DNA of 18,663 nucleotides from an uncultured Paraprevotella sp. (lineage in GTDB: Bacteria > Bacteroidota > Bacteroidia > Bacteroidales > Bacteroidaceae), in contig CAJUDC010000041.1 in NCBI GenBank assembly GCA_910584955.1, positions 1 through 18,663 on the forward strand, written 5' to 3'. The notes under the pieces were generated by a model that saw only the letters and a list, made by a program, of their open reading frames with translations, did no database searches and was not told the DNA's origin. Both the position numbers and the translations under genes were made by a program. Positions 6,449-14,684 of this stretch are shown in pieces. How positions within the stretch are numbered: the stretch's first letter is position 1; the number at the start of each line of letters is the position of its first letter.

Positions 6449-6952
6449 ATGATTCTCGTCTTTTTTGTTCGTCTGTTATGGGTGTTGCTCCTGGTGGCGC
6501 TTCAGGTGCTCATCTTCAATCATGTGCACTTCCTGGGCTATGCCACGCCGTTGGTCTATGTCTATTTCCTGTTCCTCTTCCCGCTGGAGACGTCCCGTAA
6601 CAGTATGCTGCTGTGGAGTTTCGCACTGGGGCTGACGGTAGATGTGTTTTCGGATACGCCCGGTGTGGCGGCTGCGTCGATGACGCTGTCGGCCCTGATC
6701 CAGCCCACGCTGCTGCGGGTGATGGCTCCCCAGGACTGTGTGGAGGATGCGGTGTTGTCCTACCGCAGCATGGGCACGGGGGCATACATCCGTTATGTGG
6801 CGCTGGTCACCGTCCTGTATCATCTGGTATTCTTTTCCTTGGAGTATTTTTCTTTCTTTAATGGGCTTGATCTGCTTTGCAGCATGGCCGGAAGCTGGTT
6901 GCTTACGTTGTTCATCTGTCTGGCTTTCGAGCGTTTGCGCAGCAGCAGATAA
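6449..6952 (+). CDS. mreD: Rod-shape-determining protein MreD
   Basis: A 167-residue, almost wholly hydrophobic protein with about five membrane segments, normal for MreD. Sequence conservation in the family is low. The call rests on the topology, the motif LGLTVDVFSDTPGVAAASMTL in the middle (a charged D within membrane segments is typical of the family), and its place between mreC and mrdA. It is a membrane component of the elongasome that helps stabilise MreC and the PBP2-RodA complex. The ATG at 6449 follows the mreC stop by 5 bases. Confidence 0.92.
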   Translation: MILVFFVRLLWVLLLVALQVLIFNHVHFLGYATPLVYVYFLFLFPLETSRNSMLLWSFALGLTVDVFSDTPGVAAASMTLSALIQPTLLRVMAPQDCVEDAVLSYRSMGTGAYIRYVALVTVLYHLVFFSLEYFSFFNGLDLLCSMAGSWLLTLFICLAFERLRSSR

Positions 6953-6963
6953 CGGCGGGAGCG

Positions 6964-8811
6964 ATGGTTAATTACGATCTGGAGAAACGGCGTTTTGTAA
7001 TCGGAGGAGTGGCGGCTGCCATCATCCTCATCTATATCGTGCGGCTGTTCACGCTCCAGATCATGAGCGACGACTACAAGAAGAACGCCGACTCCAACGC
7101 TTTCCTGAAGAAAATACAGTTTCCGGCCCGGGGCGCCATTTCCGACCGTAGGGGAAAATTGCTGGTGTACAACCAGCCGGCCTACGATATTATGGTAGTG
7201 ATGTCCGAACAGTGGGGGGTGGATACGCTCGACCTCTGCGCCAGCCTGGGCATTACGGAAGAATTTTATAAGAAGCGCATGGCGGAAATCAAAGACCCGC
7301 TGCGCAATCCCGGTTATTCCCGCCACACCCAGCAATTGTTCATGAGCCAGCTGTCGGCCGAGGAATTCAGCACCTTTCAGGAAAAGCTTTTCCGTTTCCC
7401 GGGATTCTACATACAGAAGCGTTCCATCCGTCAGTACAACTATCCGTATGCCGCCCATATCCTGGGTGATGTGGGGGAGGTGTCGCCGACCGACATAGAG
7501 AAGGACGACTATTATCAGGGCGGTGACTATATCGGCAAACTGGGAGTGGAGCGCTACTACGAGAAGCAGTTGCGGGGCGAGAAGGGTGTGGAAATCCTGC
7601 TTCGCGATGTGCACGGACGCATCAAAGGCAACTACCAGGAGGGACGCTTCGACCGCGATCCCATTCCGGGCAAGAACCTCACACTGACCATCGACCTGGA
7701 GCTACAGGCGTTGGGGGAGCGCCTGATGGAGGGAAAGCTGGGGAGCATCGTGGCGATAGAGCCGGCTACGGGAGAAATCCTGTGCATGGTGTCGGCTCCT
7801 ACGTACGACCCCCGTATCATGGTGGGCCGGCAGCGGGGAAAGAATCATCTGCGCCTGAGCCGCGATCCGATGAAACCGTTGCTGAACCGCGCCATCATGG
7901 GACGCTATCCGCCGGGTTCCACCTTCAAGACTTCGCAGGCACTGACATTCCTGCAGGAAGGCATCATCACCCCTTCCACGGCTTTCCCCTGTTCGCACGG
8001 TTTCAACTACGGGCGTCTGCATGTGGGGTGCCACGGTCATGCCTCGCCCACACCGCTGATACCGGCCATCGGTACTTCCTGCAACGGCTATTTCTGCTGG
8101 GGACTGCATTACATGTTCAGCAACCGCAAGAAATACAAGACTACGCAGGAAGCCATGAACGTGTGGAAGGATTATATGGTTTCGATGGGCTTCGGTTACA
8201 AACTGGGTGTGGACCTGCCGGGCGAGGTGCGCGGGTTTATTCCCAATGCCGACTACTACGACGAGCATTACCGGGGCGCATGGAAAGGACTGACGGTGAT
8301 AAGCATCTCCATCGGGCAGGGCGAAGTGGATCTGACGCCGTTGCAGATAGCCAACCTGGGGGCCACCATCGCCAACCGGGGGTATTACCTCACGCCGCAT
8401 ATTGTAAAGGAAATACAGGATGAACCGCTCGACACCACGTTTACCCGGAAACACTATACCCGGGTGGACCGCCGTAACTACGAAGTGGTGGTGCAGGGCA
8501 TGCGCCGGGCGGTGGAACAGGGGACCTGCCGTTCGGCCAATAACGCATGGTATGCCGTGTGCGGCAAGACCGGTACGGCACAAAACCGGGGACACGACCA
8601 TTCGGCCTTTCTGGGTTTTGCTCCGATGGAGAACCCTCAGATAGCGATTGCCGTGTATGTGGAGAACGGTGGCTGGGGAGCCGATTACGGTGTGCCGTTG
8701 GGGGCGCTGATGATGGAGCAGTACATCAGGGGCAAATTGTCGCCCGAGAGCGAGAAGAAAGCGGAAATGTTTCAAAATAAACGAATATCTTATGGCAGTC
8801 AATCGCGGTAA
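6964..8811 (+). CDS. mrdA: Penicillin-binding protein 2, elongasome transpeptidase
   Basis: A 615-residue class B penicillin-binding protein that cross-links peptidoglycan during elongation. I choose the ATG at 6964. It follows a GGGAG motif, lies 11 bases after the mreD stop and gives the expected short cytoplasmic tail (MVNYDLEKRRF) before the single membrane anchor (about 12-30). An upstream in-frame start at 6877 would read through the end of mreD. The dimerisation region includes RGAISDRRGKLLVYNQPAYD. The transpeptidase motifs are all present: STFK with nucleophile S319, SCN at 372-374, and KTG at 535-537. The 3' end overlaps rodA by 20 bases, so the transpeptidase and its glycosyltransferase partner are translationally linked. 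Beta-lactam binding is expected from the family. Confidence 0.96.
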   Translation: MVNYDLEKRRFVIGGVAAAIILIYIVRLFTLQIMSDDYKKNADSNAFLKKIQFPARGAISDRRGKLLVYNQPAYDIMVVMSEQWGVDTLDLCASLGITEEFYKKRMAEIKDPLRNPGYSRHTQQLFMSQLSAEEFSTFQEKLFRFPGFYIQKRSIRQYNYPYAAHILGDVGEVSPTDIEKDDYYQGGDYIGKLGVERYYEKQLRGEKGVEILLRDVHGRIKGNYQEGRFDRDPIPGKNLTLTIDLELQALGERLMEGKLGSIVAIEPATGEILCMVSAPTYDPRIMVGRQRGKNHLRLSRDPMKPLLNRAIMGRYPPGSTFKTSQALTFLQEGIITPSTAFPCSHGFNYGRLHVGCHGHASPTPLIPAIGTSCNGYFCWGLHYMFSNRKKYKTTQEAMNVWKDYMVSMGFGYKLGVDLPGEVRGFIPNADYYDEHYRGAWKGLTVISISIGQGEVDLTPLQIANLGATIANRGYYLTPHIVKEIQDEPLDTTFTRKHYTRVDRRNYEVVVQGMRRAVEQGTCRSANNAWYAVCGKTGTAQNRGHDHSAFLGFAPMENPQIAIAVYVENGGWGADYGVPLGALMMEQYIRGKLSPESEKKAEMFQNKRISYGSQSR

Positions 8812-10258
8812 TCCCGGTGTCTGGTACTCACTGGACTGGATGACGATACTCATCTATATGGCTCTTCTGGCACTGGGCTGGATGAGTGTGTGCGGCGCCA
8901 GCTATGATTTCAGTCAGGGCGGCGACATTTTTTCGTTCAGTTCCCGTTCCGGGATGCAGATCGTGTGGATAGGCACTTCCCTGCTTCTGGGGGCGATTGT
9001 GCTGCTGTTCGACGAACGCGTTTTCGACAGCCTTTCATACATTATATATATAATCCTTCTGGGGTTGTTGGCCGCCACCCCTTTTCTGGCTCCCGACATC
9101 AAGGGGTCGCATTCCTGGATAAAGATCGGTTCGTTCAGCTTTCAGTCGGCCGAGTTCGCTAAATTTGCCACGGCGCTGGCCGTGGCGAAGTTCATGAGTA
9201 CGTACGGGTACAGTATAAACCGCTGGAGGGATTTCATTATCACCGTTCTGCTTGTGTTGGTACCGATGGGGCTCATCATCGCGCAGCGTGAGATGGGCTC
9301 CGCACTGGTGTATCTGGCGTTCTTCCTGATGTTTTATCGCGAGGGAATGCCCGGTTCCGTACTATTTGCGGGAGTGTCGGCCGTGGTCTATTTTGTGGTG
9401 GGTGTGCGTTATAGCGACGAACCGCTTTGGGAGACCCCGGCTTCCGTCGGTGCCTTTTCCGTGCTTTTGCTTATTCTGATCTTCACGGCGGGCATGGTAC
9501 GTGTGTACTGCAAGGAGAAAAAAACGGTGTGGCGGTTACTGGGTTACGGAGGGGGAACTACGTTGCTGGCGCTGCTGCTGTCCAAGTTTGTGCTGCCTTT
9601 CGATATTACCTGGGTGCAGTTGGCCGTGCTGCTGGGGGCTATCCTCTACCTGCTTTATCTATGGCTCGGCGGGCGCGTCAAGCGTTATGCCTATATCGCT
9701 TCGTTTGCGGCTTTGTCGATGGTGTTCTTTTACTCGACCGATTTTCTGTTGAGCCGTATGGAACCTCATCAGCAGGTGCGCATCCAAGTGCTTCTCGGTT
9801 TGAAAGACGACCCGCGCGGTACGGGATACAATGTGAATCAGGCCAAGATCGCCATCGGATCCGGCGGCTTGGGCGGCAAAGGTTTTCTGAACGGGACGCA
9901 AACCAAGTTGAAGTATGTGCCGGAGCAGGACACCGACTTTATTTTCTGTACCGTAGGTGAGGAAGAAGGCTTTATCGGGTCGGCCGGTGTCTTGTTGCTC
10001 TTTCTGATGCTGATTCTCCGGCTTATTCATGTGGCCGAACGACAGCCCTATACGTTTGGCCGCGTGTACGGGTATTCGGTGATGAGCATCTTTTTGTTTC
10101 ATGTATTCATCAACGTGGGGATGGTGCTTGGACTGACGCCCGTTATCGGCATCCCTTTGCCGTTTTTCAGTTACGGAGGTTCTTCACTATGGGGCTTCAC
10201 CCTGTTGCTTTTTATCTTCCTGCGCATTGATGCCGGTCGTAACCGGTTGAAACGTTAG
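8792..10258 (+). CDS. rodA: SEDS peptidoglycan glycosyltransferase RodA
   Basis: A 488-residue polytopic SEDS protein that polymerises lipid II with PBP2. Diagnostic segments are SFSFQSAEFAKFA, QREMGSALVYLAFFLMFYREG, and LKDDPRGTGYNVNQAKIAIG. In the last of these, D340 aligns by position with the essential aspartate before PLGAGY in E. coli RodA. GGLGGKGFLNGTQTKLKYVP, EQDTDFIFCTVGEEEGFIG and PFFSYGGSS follow. It is about 120 residues longer than E. coli RodA. Extra hydrophobic segments lie at about 210-310, a form I believe is common in Bacteroidetes. It is the last gene of the operon. Its TAG overlaps the stop of the convergent gldH by 4 bases, so no separate terminator fits between them. 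Confidence 0.95.
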   Translation: MAVNRGNPGVWYSLDWMTILIYMALLALGWMSVCGASYDFSQGGDIFSFSSRSGMQIVWIGTSLLLGAIVLLFDERVFDSLSYIIYIILLGLLAATPFLAPDIKGSHSWIKIGSFSFQSAEFAKFATALAVAKFMSTYGYSINRWRDFIITVLLVLVPMGLIIAQREMGSALVYLAFFLMFYREGMPGSVLFAGVSAVVYFVVGVRYSDEPLWETPASVGAFSVLLLILIFTAGMVRVYCKEKKTVWRLLGYGGGTTLLALLLSKFVLPFDITWVQLAVLLGAILYLLYLWLGGRVKRYAYIASFAALSMVFFYSTDFLLSRMEPHQQVRIQVLLGLKDDPRGTGYNVNQAKIAIGSGGLGGKGFLNGTQTKLKYVPEQDTDFIFCTVGEEEGFIGSAGVLLLFLMLILRLIHVAERQPYTFGRVYGYSVMSIFLFHVFINVGMVLGLTPVIGIPLPFFSYGGSSLWGFTLLLFIFLRIDAGRNRLKR

Positions 10259-10740
10259 TGCCGGTTGTCGGTGGAGAGGCGCAGCCCCACATCGCAGATG
10301 CCGGGTACCGTTTCCCGCCTCATGATGTGGTAGACACATATCTGTCCGTGCTGTCCGCCGATGAATTTTTCCGGGGGGAGATCCCGTTCGTGCGAAGTCA
10401 GGTTGACACCTTTTTCCTTGTCGGTTCCTTGCGGTCCGGTCAGCACATATTCGATGGTGTCGCGCCGCAGCCGTTTGGGGTCGTGCAGGCGTTGTTCGAC
10501 TACCAGCCACAGGTTCTGATAGGGAAAGGCGCAAGTGGTGCGGAACTCCAGTGTCAGGTGGCAGGTTTGTGTGGCAGGCATGGGTGGAAGTTCGAAATAA
10601 AGTGTGTCTTGCTTGTCCCAGCCTTTTAAAGGGGTCGGTCGGTATTGGTGGAATACGGTTCCGTCTCCGCATCCGCTTGCTGCAAGAAGGCAGCAGACGG
10701 ATGCGGAAAACAAGAACCGGTGTCTGAGGCGGCCTTTCAT
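10255..10740 (-). CDS. gldH: GldH-family gliding-motility-type lipoprotein
   Basis: A 161-residue lipoprotein. A basic N-terminus and hydrophobic core end in a lipobox-like LAASGC with C24 as the lipidation site, so the mature protein should be membrane-anchored. The body resembles GldH: VFHQYRPTPLKGWDKQDTLYFEL, LTLEFRTTCAFPYQNLWLVV, YHIMRRETVPGICDVGLRLS. GldH was defined as required for gliding in Flavobacterium. Gut Bacteroidales keep homologues without being known to glide, so its role here is open. Its ATG overlaps the ricT stop in an ATGA, making it the coupled last gene of the metF operon. The assignment rests on general resemblance and context. Confidence 0.8.
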   Translation of the reverse strand: MKGRLRHRFLFSASVCCLLAASGCGDGTVFHQYRPTPLKGWDKQDTLYFELPPMPATQTCHLTLEFRTTCAFPYQNLWLVVEQRLHDPKRLRRDTIEYVLTGPQGTDKEKGVNLTSHERDLPPEKFIGGQHGQICVYHIMRRETVPGICDVGLRLSTDNRH

Positions 10741-12098
10741 TCTTTGGCCGTATCCGGTTTGGCGTTTTCGGTTCTGCTGTTCTCCCGGTTGGGCTGCGAC
10801 CGGTTTTCCCGGTTGCGCGGACGCTCGTCGCGGTTGCCCCGGTAGTTGCGGTTACGTCCGTTGCGGTTGCGGTTTTCCCGTTCTCTTCTTTCGCCGTTCC
10901 CTTCTTTTTTCTCGCCGGTTTCGGGGGCTGCCGTCTCGTTTCCTCCCGAAAGCGTTTCCTGGGAAATGCCGGGTGCCCCGCTGTTCCGGTTGCGATTCCC
11001 TTCCGTATTCCGTCCCCGGTTTTTGTTTCTGGGCTTCTTTCGTTTGTCGAAGCGTGTAAGACTTTCCTGTTCCACCAGGTCCACCGGACGTTTGGGCCCT
11101 GCCGATCCGTTTTCGTTCAGTTGCTCGGGCTTCTCTCCTTTGCGGTTCATGCCGATCACTTCGAACGCTCTTCGGACAGGAATGGTCACCAGATTGGCGG
11201 CTATGTTTTTGTCGGAAGAATACGTCACCATGCCCGAAAGAATGTCGGCTTTGAAGAAGAAGTATTCTCCGTTTTGGGTGAGCAGGGATACCTCCCGGCT
11301 CGGCAACCGCTTGCCGGCTTCCACATACATATCCACTTCGTAGTTCATGCAGCATTTCAGTTTGGCGCACTGTCCGGCCAGTTTCTGCGGGTTAAGGGAG
11401 ATGTCCTGATAGCGTGCCGCACTGGTAGACACCGAAACAAAACTTTTCATCCATGTGGCACAACAAAGCTCTCTGCCGCAGGGGCCTATCCCCCCTATTC
11501 GCCCGGCTTCCTGCCGCGCGCCGATCTGCTTCATCTCGATGCGTACGTGAAAAGCTTCTGCCAGCACCTTGATCAACTGGCGGAAGTCTACGCGTCCGTC
11601 GGCGATGTAGTAGAAGATGGCTTTGTTGCCGTCCCCCTGATATTCCACGTCGCCGATCTTCATCTCCAGCCCCAGGTCCTTGGCAATCTGGCGCGAGCGT
11701 ATCATCGTCTCGTGTTCGCGGGCTTTGGCCTCTTCGTATTTTTCCATGTCCACCGCTTTGGCTTTGCGGTAGACACGCCTGATTTCCGTGTCCGACTTCA
11801 TGGTGACCTTTTTCATCTGTAAAGGTACCAGTTTGCCGGTGAGTGTCACGGTGCCTATATCGTGTCCGGGCGAGGCTTCTACCGCCACAATGTCCCCTTT
11901 TTCCAACGGCAGGCGGTTGGTGTTGCGATAATACCCTTTCCGGGTGTTCTTGAATTGCACCTCCACCAGATCCGATGCGTTGTTGTTGTCCGGTATGTCG
12001 GCCAGATAGTCGTAGGTGTTCAGCTGGTTATTTTGTCGGCCGCATCCTTTGGCGCACAGGCCCCGGTCTTTGCCGTTCAGTTTGAAGTCGTTGTCCAT
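10737..12098 (-). CDS. ricT: RicT/PSP1-domain protein with Arg/Asn-rich tail
   Basis: A 453-residue homologue of B. subtilis YaaT/RicT, a part of the Fe-S RicAFT complex that affects RNA processing and development there. I start at the ATG at 12098 (MDNDFKLNGKDRG). The open frame reaches further upstream, but only by overlapping holB in another frame. The PSP1 core contains GDIVAVEASPGHDIGTVTLTG, DFRQLIKVLAEAFHVRIEMK and GIGPCGRELCCATW. Cysteines at 207, 212, 213, 244, 249 and 250, plus C15 and C19, are candidate Fe-S ligands. Residues 350-453 form a low-complexity Arg/Asn/Glu-rich tail absent from the roughly 275-residue Bacillus protein; such tails can bind RNA, which is inference here. The ricT-holB pairing recurs in other phyla. 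The gap to holB is 17 bases, and the gene overlaps gldH by 4. Confidence 0.9.
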   Translation of the reverse strand: MDNDFKLNGKDRGLCAKGCGRQNNQLNTYDYLADIPDNNNASDLVEVQFKNTRKGYYRNTNRLPLEKGDIVAVEASPGHDIGTVTLTGKLVPLQMKKVTMKSDTEIRRVYRKAKAVDMEKYEEAKAREHETMIRSRQIAKDLGLEMKIGDVEYQGDGNKAIFYYIADGRVDFRQLIKVLAEAFHVRIEMKQIGARQEAGRIGGIGPCGRELCCATWMKSFVSVSTSAARYQDISLNPQKLAGQCAKLKCCMNYEVDMYVEAGKRLPSREVSLLTQNGEYFFFKADILSGMVTYSSDKNIAANLVTIPVRRAFEVIGMNRKGEKPEQLNENGSAGPKRPVDLVEQESLTRFDKRKKPRNKNRGRNTEGNRNRNSGAPGISQETLSGGNETAAPETGEKKEGNGERRERENRNRNGRNRNYRGNRDERPRNRENRSQPNRENSRTENAKPDTAKE

Positions 12099-12115
12099 TC
12101 TGTTTGTTTTTTGAG

Positions 12116-13240
12116 TTATTGGATGAGCAGCACTATCATTTTCAGAGCGAAGTCGAAGAACACCATCTTGGGGTTCGTGTTTTGTTCTATATCGCGTTCG
12201 GCAGCGCTCAGCTCCTCCATAATGGGTATTATGTTTCGCTCGTTGACAAAACGGGCGAAGTTCTTTGAAAAATTGTTTTCCTCCGGTGTCTGATACGTAA
12301 GTTCCTCCCGATGAAAGTTGTAGATGAAGTTTTCCCGGATCAGGCGCTGGCAGTAGGCCAGAAAGTCCTTCTGGCGTTCGCGTCCCATTGCGGCGATCCG
12401 TTCGCTCCATTTCCGCATTTCTTTGATGTTTCTCTGGTAGCTCAATCGCATCAGCATGACGAACAAATCGAAAAACAGGGCGCTTTCGTTGTTTACCGTC
12501 AGTGCCTTTACAGCCGCCGTGTAGCTGCCGCAGGCCAGTCGTGCCGGCAGTCCGGCTTCCTCGGGACGGAGATGATGCCGGGTGATGAGCGCCTGTTCCA
12601 GTATGCCCTGTTCCAGTGCCGGCACCCTGATACTTTGTGTGCGGCTCAGGATGGTGGGCAATACCTTGTCCGGTGTTTCGCTTACCAGCAGAAAGACTGT
12701 TCCGACCGGCGGCTCCTCGATTAGCTTAAGCAGCTTGTTGGCGCATTCCACGCGCATCTTCTCCGGCCAGCGCATGACAAGCACCTTGCGCCCCCCCTGG
12801 CTGGATTTCAGTGAGAGCCGTTTCTGTATGGCATCGCTTTCGGCGGCGTAGATCATCGCCTGCTGGTTGCCTGCTTCCATATCGGCCAGCCAGTCGGCCA
12901 GGTCGAAGTAAGGGCTTCGGGTCAGTTGTTCCCTCCATTTGTCCAGATACACATCCGATACGGAGCGCTCGGCATCTTTGTACCGGACGACGGGAAAGGA
13001 GAAGTGCAAGTCGGGGTGCGCATAATTCTGCGTCATCCGGCAGGCGGGACATACGCCGCAGGCATCCGTTTCGGAGGGCGATTCGCACAGCAGGTAGCGG
13101 GCATAGGCCAGTGCCAGCGGCAGTTTCCCGCTTCCGGCCGGTCCGCAAAACATCAGCGCATGGGGGATGCGTCCGGTATGCGTTTCGGCGAGGAGCCGAC
13201 GCTTTATATCCTCTTGTCCGACTACGTCTCTGAATAACAT
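12116..13240 (-). CDS. holB: DNA polymerase III delta-prime subunit (clamp loader)
   Basis: A 374-residue clamp-loader AAA+ subunit that helps load the sliding clamp at replication. The N-terminus MLFRDVVGQEDIKRRLL is typical. A Walker-A-like loop GPAGSGKL (33-40) keeps the lysine but has Leu where ATP-binding subunits have Thr or Ser. That fits a delta-prime subunit that does not hydrolyse ATP. The zinc module is complete: C52, C61, C64 and C67 in the spacing CX8CX2CX2C. ECANKLLKLIEEPPVGTVFLLVSE and LPTILSRTQSIR are the usual sensor-region motifs; the latter is the 'SRT' sequence conserved in clamp-loader subunits. It begins 5 bases after the metF stop and is followed by ricT. Confidence 0.93.
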   Translation of the reverse strand: MLFRDVVGQEDIKRRLLAETHTGRIPHALMFCGPAGSGKLPLALAYARYLLCESPSETDACGVCPACRMTQNYAHPDLHFSFPVVRYKDAERSVSDVYLDKWREQLTRSPYFDLADWLADMEAGNQQAMIYAAESDAIQKRLSLKSSQGGRKVLVMRWPEKMRVECANKLLKLIEEPPVGTVFLLVSETPDKVLPTILSRTQSIRVPALEQGILEQALITRHHLRPEEAGLPARLACGSYTAAVKALTVNNESALFFDLFVMLMRLSYQRNIKEMRKWSERIAAMGRERQKDFLAYCQRLIRENFIYNFHREELTYQTPEENNFSKNFARFVNERNIIPIMEELSAAERDIEQNTNPKMVFFDFALKMIVLLIQ

Positions 13241-13245
13241 CGCTC

Positions 13246-14199
13246 TTAATAGATTTGTCCGGCTATCTCACGAATGCTCTCTACGGCCGATACGGTATAG
13301 AAATGCAGGCTCGGCACTTTGTGACGGATCAGTTCGCGACACTGGTCTACGGCCCATTCTATACCTACCTGTTTTACGGCGGCATCCGTAGTGCATTTTT
13401 TTATCTCGCAGGTCAGTGCTTCGGGCAGGTCGCAATGAAATGTTTTCGGCACCATGGTCAGCTGCGACAGTTTGGCAAACGGTTTTATACCGGGAATGAT
13501 GGGAATGGTGATTCCTGCCTCCCGTGCCCGTCTCACAAAATCGAAGTATTTCTCGTTGTCGTAGAACAATTGTGTTACGGCATATTTGGCTCCGGCGTCG
13601 GCTTTCATTTTCAGTACTTCCAGATCGCTGGCAGGGTTGGGCGCCTCTTCGTGCTTTTCGGGATAGCAAGCCACGCCGTAATCGAACGGTATGCCCGGTA
13701 CCTTGACGGGCGAGCCGTCGGCGAAGAAACCCGCATTGAACCGGTTGATCTGTTCGACCAGTTCCAGTGCATGCGTATATCCGCCCGGAGTAGGCTGGTA
13801 GACGGCTTCCTCCCGGGCTTTGTCGCCCCGAAGCACCAGTAGGTCGTGAATGCCCAAAAACTGTAAGTCGAGCAACATGTATTCCAGCTCTTCCTGCGTG
13901 GAACCGCTGCATACGATGTGCGGCACCACATGGATGCCGTATTGCTGTCGGATGGCGGCTGCCACGGCCACTGTGCCCGGCCGTCGACGCAAGCGTGAAC
14001 GCTGCATCATGCCGTTGCCCATATCCTTGTACACAAACTCACTCCGGTGGGTGGTGATATTGATGTATTGGGGAGCAAACTCTTTCAGGCTGTCTATGGT
14101 ATGGAACAGTTTGTCGATACCGGTGCCTTTAAGCGGGGGGAGCACTTCGAAAGAGAAGGCTGTGCCCTCGTGGCGGTTGATCAGGTCGGTCACATTCAT
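13246..14199 (-). CDS. metF: Methylenetetrahydrofolate reductase
   Basis: A 317-residue flavoenzyme reducing 5,10-methylene-THF to 5-methyl-THF for methionine synthesis. I start at the ATG at 14199 (MNVTDLINRHEG). The open frame continues to 14508, but those residues are arginine/serine-rich and lie upstream of a clear -7 promoter element at 14250-14257, so they are not translated from this promoter. The length then matches the family. Catalytic E18 sits in FSFEVLPP. YINITTHRS, GIHVVPHIVCSG and LLVLRGDKA (the aspartate of the flavin/folate site) follow, then AVTQLFYDNEKYFDF and IPIIPGIKPF. It is the first gene of an operon with holB 5 bases downstream. No SAM or cobalamin riboswitch fits in the leader of about 45 bases. 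Confidence 0.96.
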   Translation of the reverse strand: MNVTDLINRHEGTAFSFEVLPPLKGTGIDKLFHTIDSLKEFAPQYINITTHRSEFVYKDMGNGMMQRSRLRRRPGTVAVAAAIRQQYGIHVVPHIVCSGSTQEELEYMLLDLQFLGIHDLLVLRGDKAREEAVYQPTPGGYTHALELVEQINRFNAGFFADGSPVKVPGIPFDYGVACYPEKHEEAPNPASDLEVLKMKADAGAKYAVTQLFYDNEKYFDFVRRAREAGITIPIIPGIKPFAKLSQLTMVPKTFHCDLPEALTCEIKKCTTDAAVKQVGIEWAVDQCRELIRHKVPSLHFYTVSAVESIREIAGQIY

Positions 14200-14249
14200 A
14201 TTTTTCGGGTCTTCGATGCCGGTTTTTCCGGCTGACGTACATAAAGGAA

Positions 14250-14257
14250 CAAAGATA
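14250..14257 (-). promoter_or_regulatory. Bacteroidetes -7 element (TATCTTTG) for metF operon
   Basis: The + strand reads CAAAGATA, which is TATCTTTG on the minus strand, an exact TAnnTTTG match identical to the purH promoter box. It leaves a leader of about 45 nt and decides the metF start at 14199. No convincing -33 box is visible. Confidence 0.7.
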
Positions 14258-14461
14258 CAAAAAAAAACGGAAGCCCGTGCGGCTTCAGAATGATTTTCGT
14301 ACAAGGCGGCGGTCGACGATGCTTTTGTCCATGCCGGTGACGGTTGGGAGGGTTGTATGCCGGGGGAGAACCGGGAAAAGCCGGTCGATGTCTTTTCTGT
14401 TCTTTTCCGTTTCCGTTGTCCGCTTTTTTTACGATTGATGCAGCTGTTGCTTACCTTGTGA

Positions 14462-14562
14462 AAACGGGGTGAGCATGACGCGCAAACGGCGTGCTCGCCC
14501 CGTTTCAACGGGATGCTCGCCGCGTTGAAAAATGGTGAGCAAGACTTTTTATCGGGATGCTC
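14462..14562. repeat. Cluster of GAGCA/TGCTC repeats with a hairpin
   Basis: Within 92 bases the pentamer GAGCA or its complement TGCTC occurs five times (14471, 14492, 14514, 14537, 14558). Three of the TGCTC copies are followed by GC. AAACGGGG at 14462-14469 pairs with CCCCGTTT at 14498-14505, and the arms continue as GAGCA/TGCTC with one mismatch. No protein is supported here. It may be a REP-like intergenic repeat or a site array for a DNA-binding protein. Confidence 0.6.
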
Positions 14563-14684
14563 GCTGTGTAAGTGCCTGAATTCCAGTAGTCAGAAAAACG
14601 ATACGGATGCTTCCTTCTGTTTGTCGGAGAAATGAAATATTAAAGAGCCTGTATGAAAAAATCTTTCGGGGGGGAAGGGAGTGC

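Noticed and set aside
6877..6963. Upstream start for mrdA inside mreD.
   Set aside because: The extra residues are the mreD 3' end read in another frame. The ATG at 6964 has a GGGAG motif and gives the normal short tail before the membrane anchor.
12099..12410. N-terminal extension of ricT by about 100 residues.
   Set aside because: It would run out of frame through the end of holB. The family-like start MDNDFKLNG lies 17 bases after the holB stop.
12116..13240. holB as an active ATPase or as dnaX (gamma/tau).
   Set aside because: The Walker-A-like loop has Leu after Lys, the length is 374, and the delta-prime-like arrangement with a zinc module fits holB better. A dnaX product would keep GKT/GKS.
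14200..14249. Riboswitch (SAM or cobalamin) in front of metF.
   Set aside because: The leader between promoter and start is only about 45 bases and shows no conserved riboswitch core.
14200..14508. N-terminal extension of metF by about 100 residues.
   Set aside because: The extension is basic, low complexity and unlike MetF. It lies across and upstream of the TATCTTTG promoter box, so the start at 14199 is preferred.
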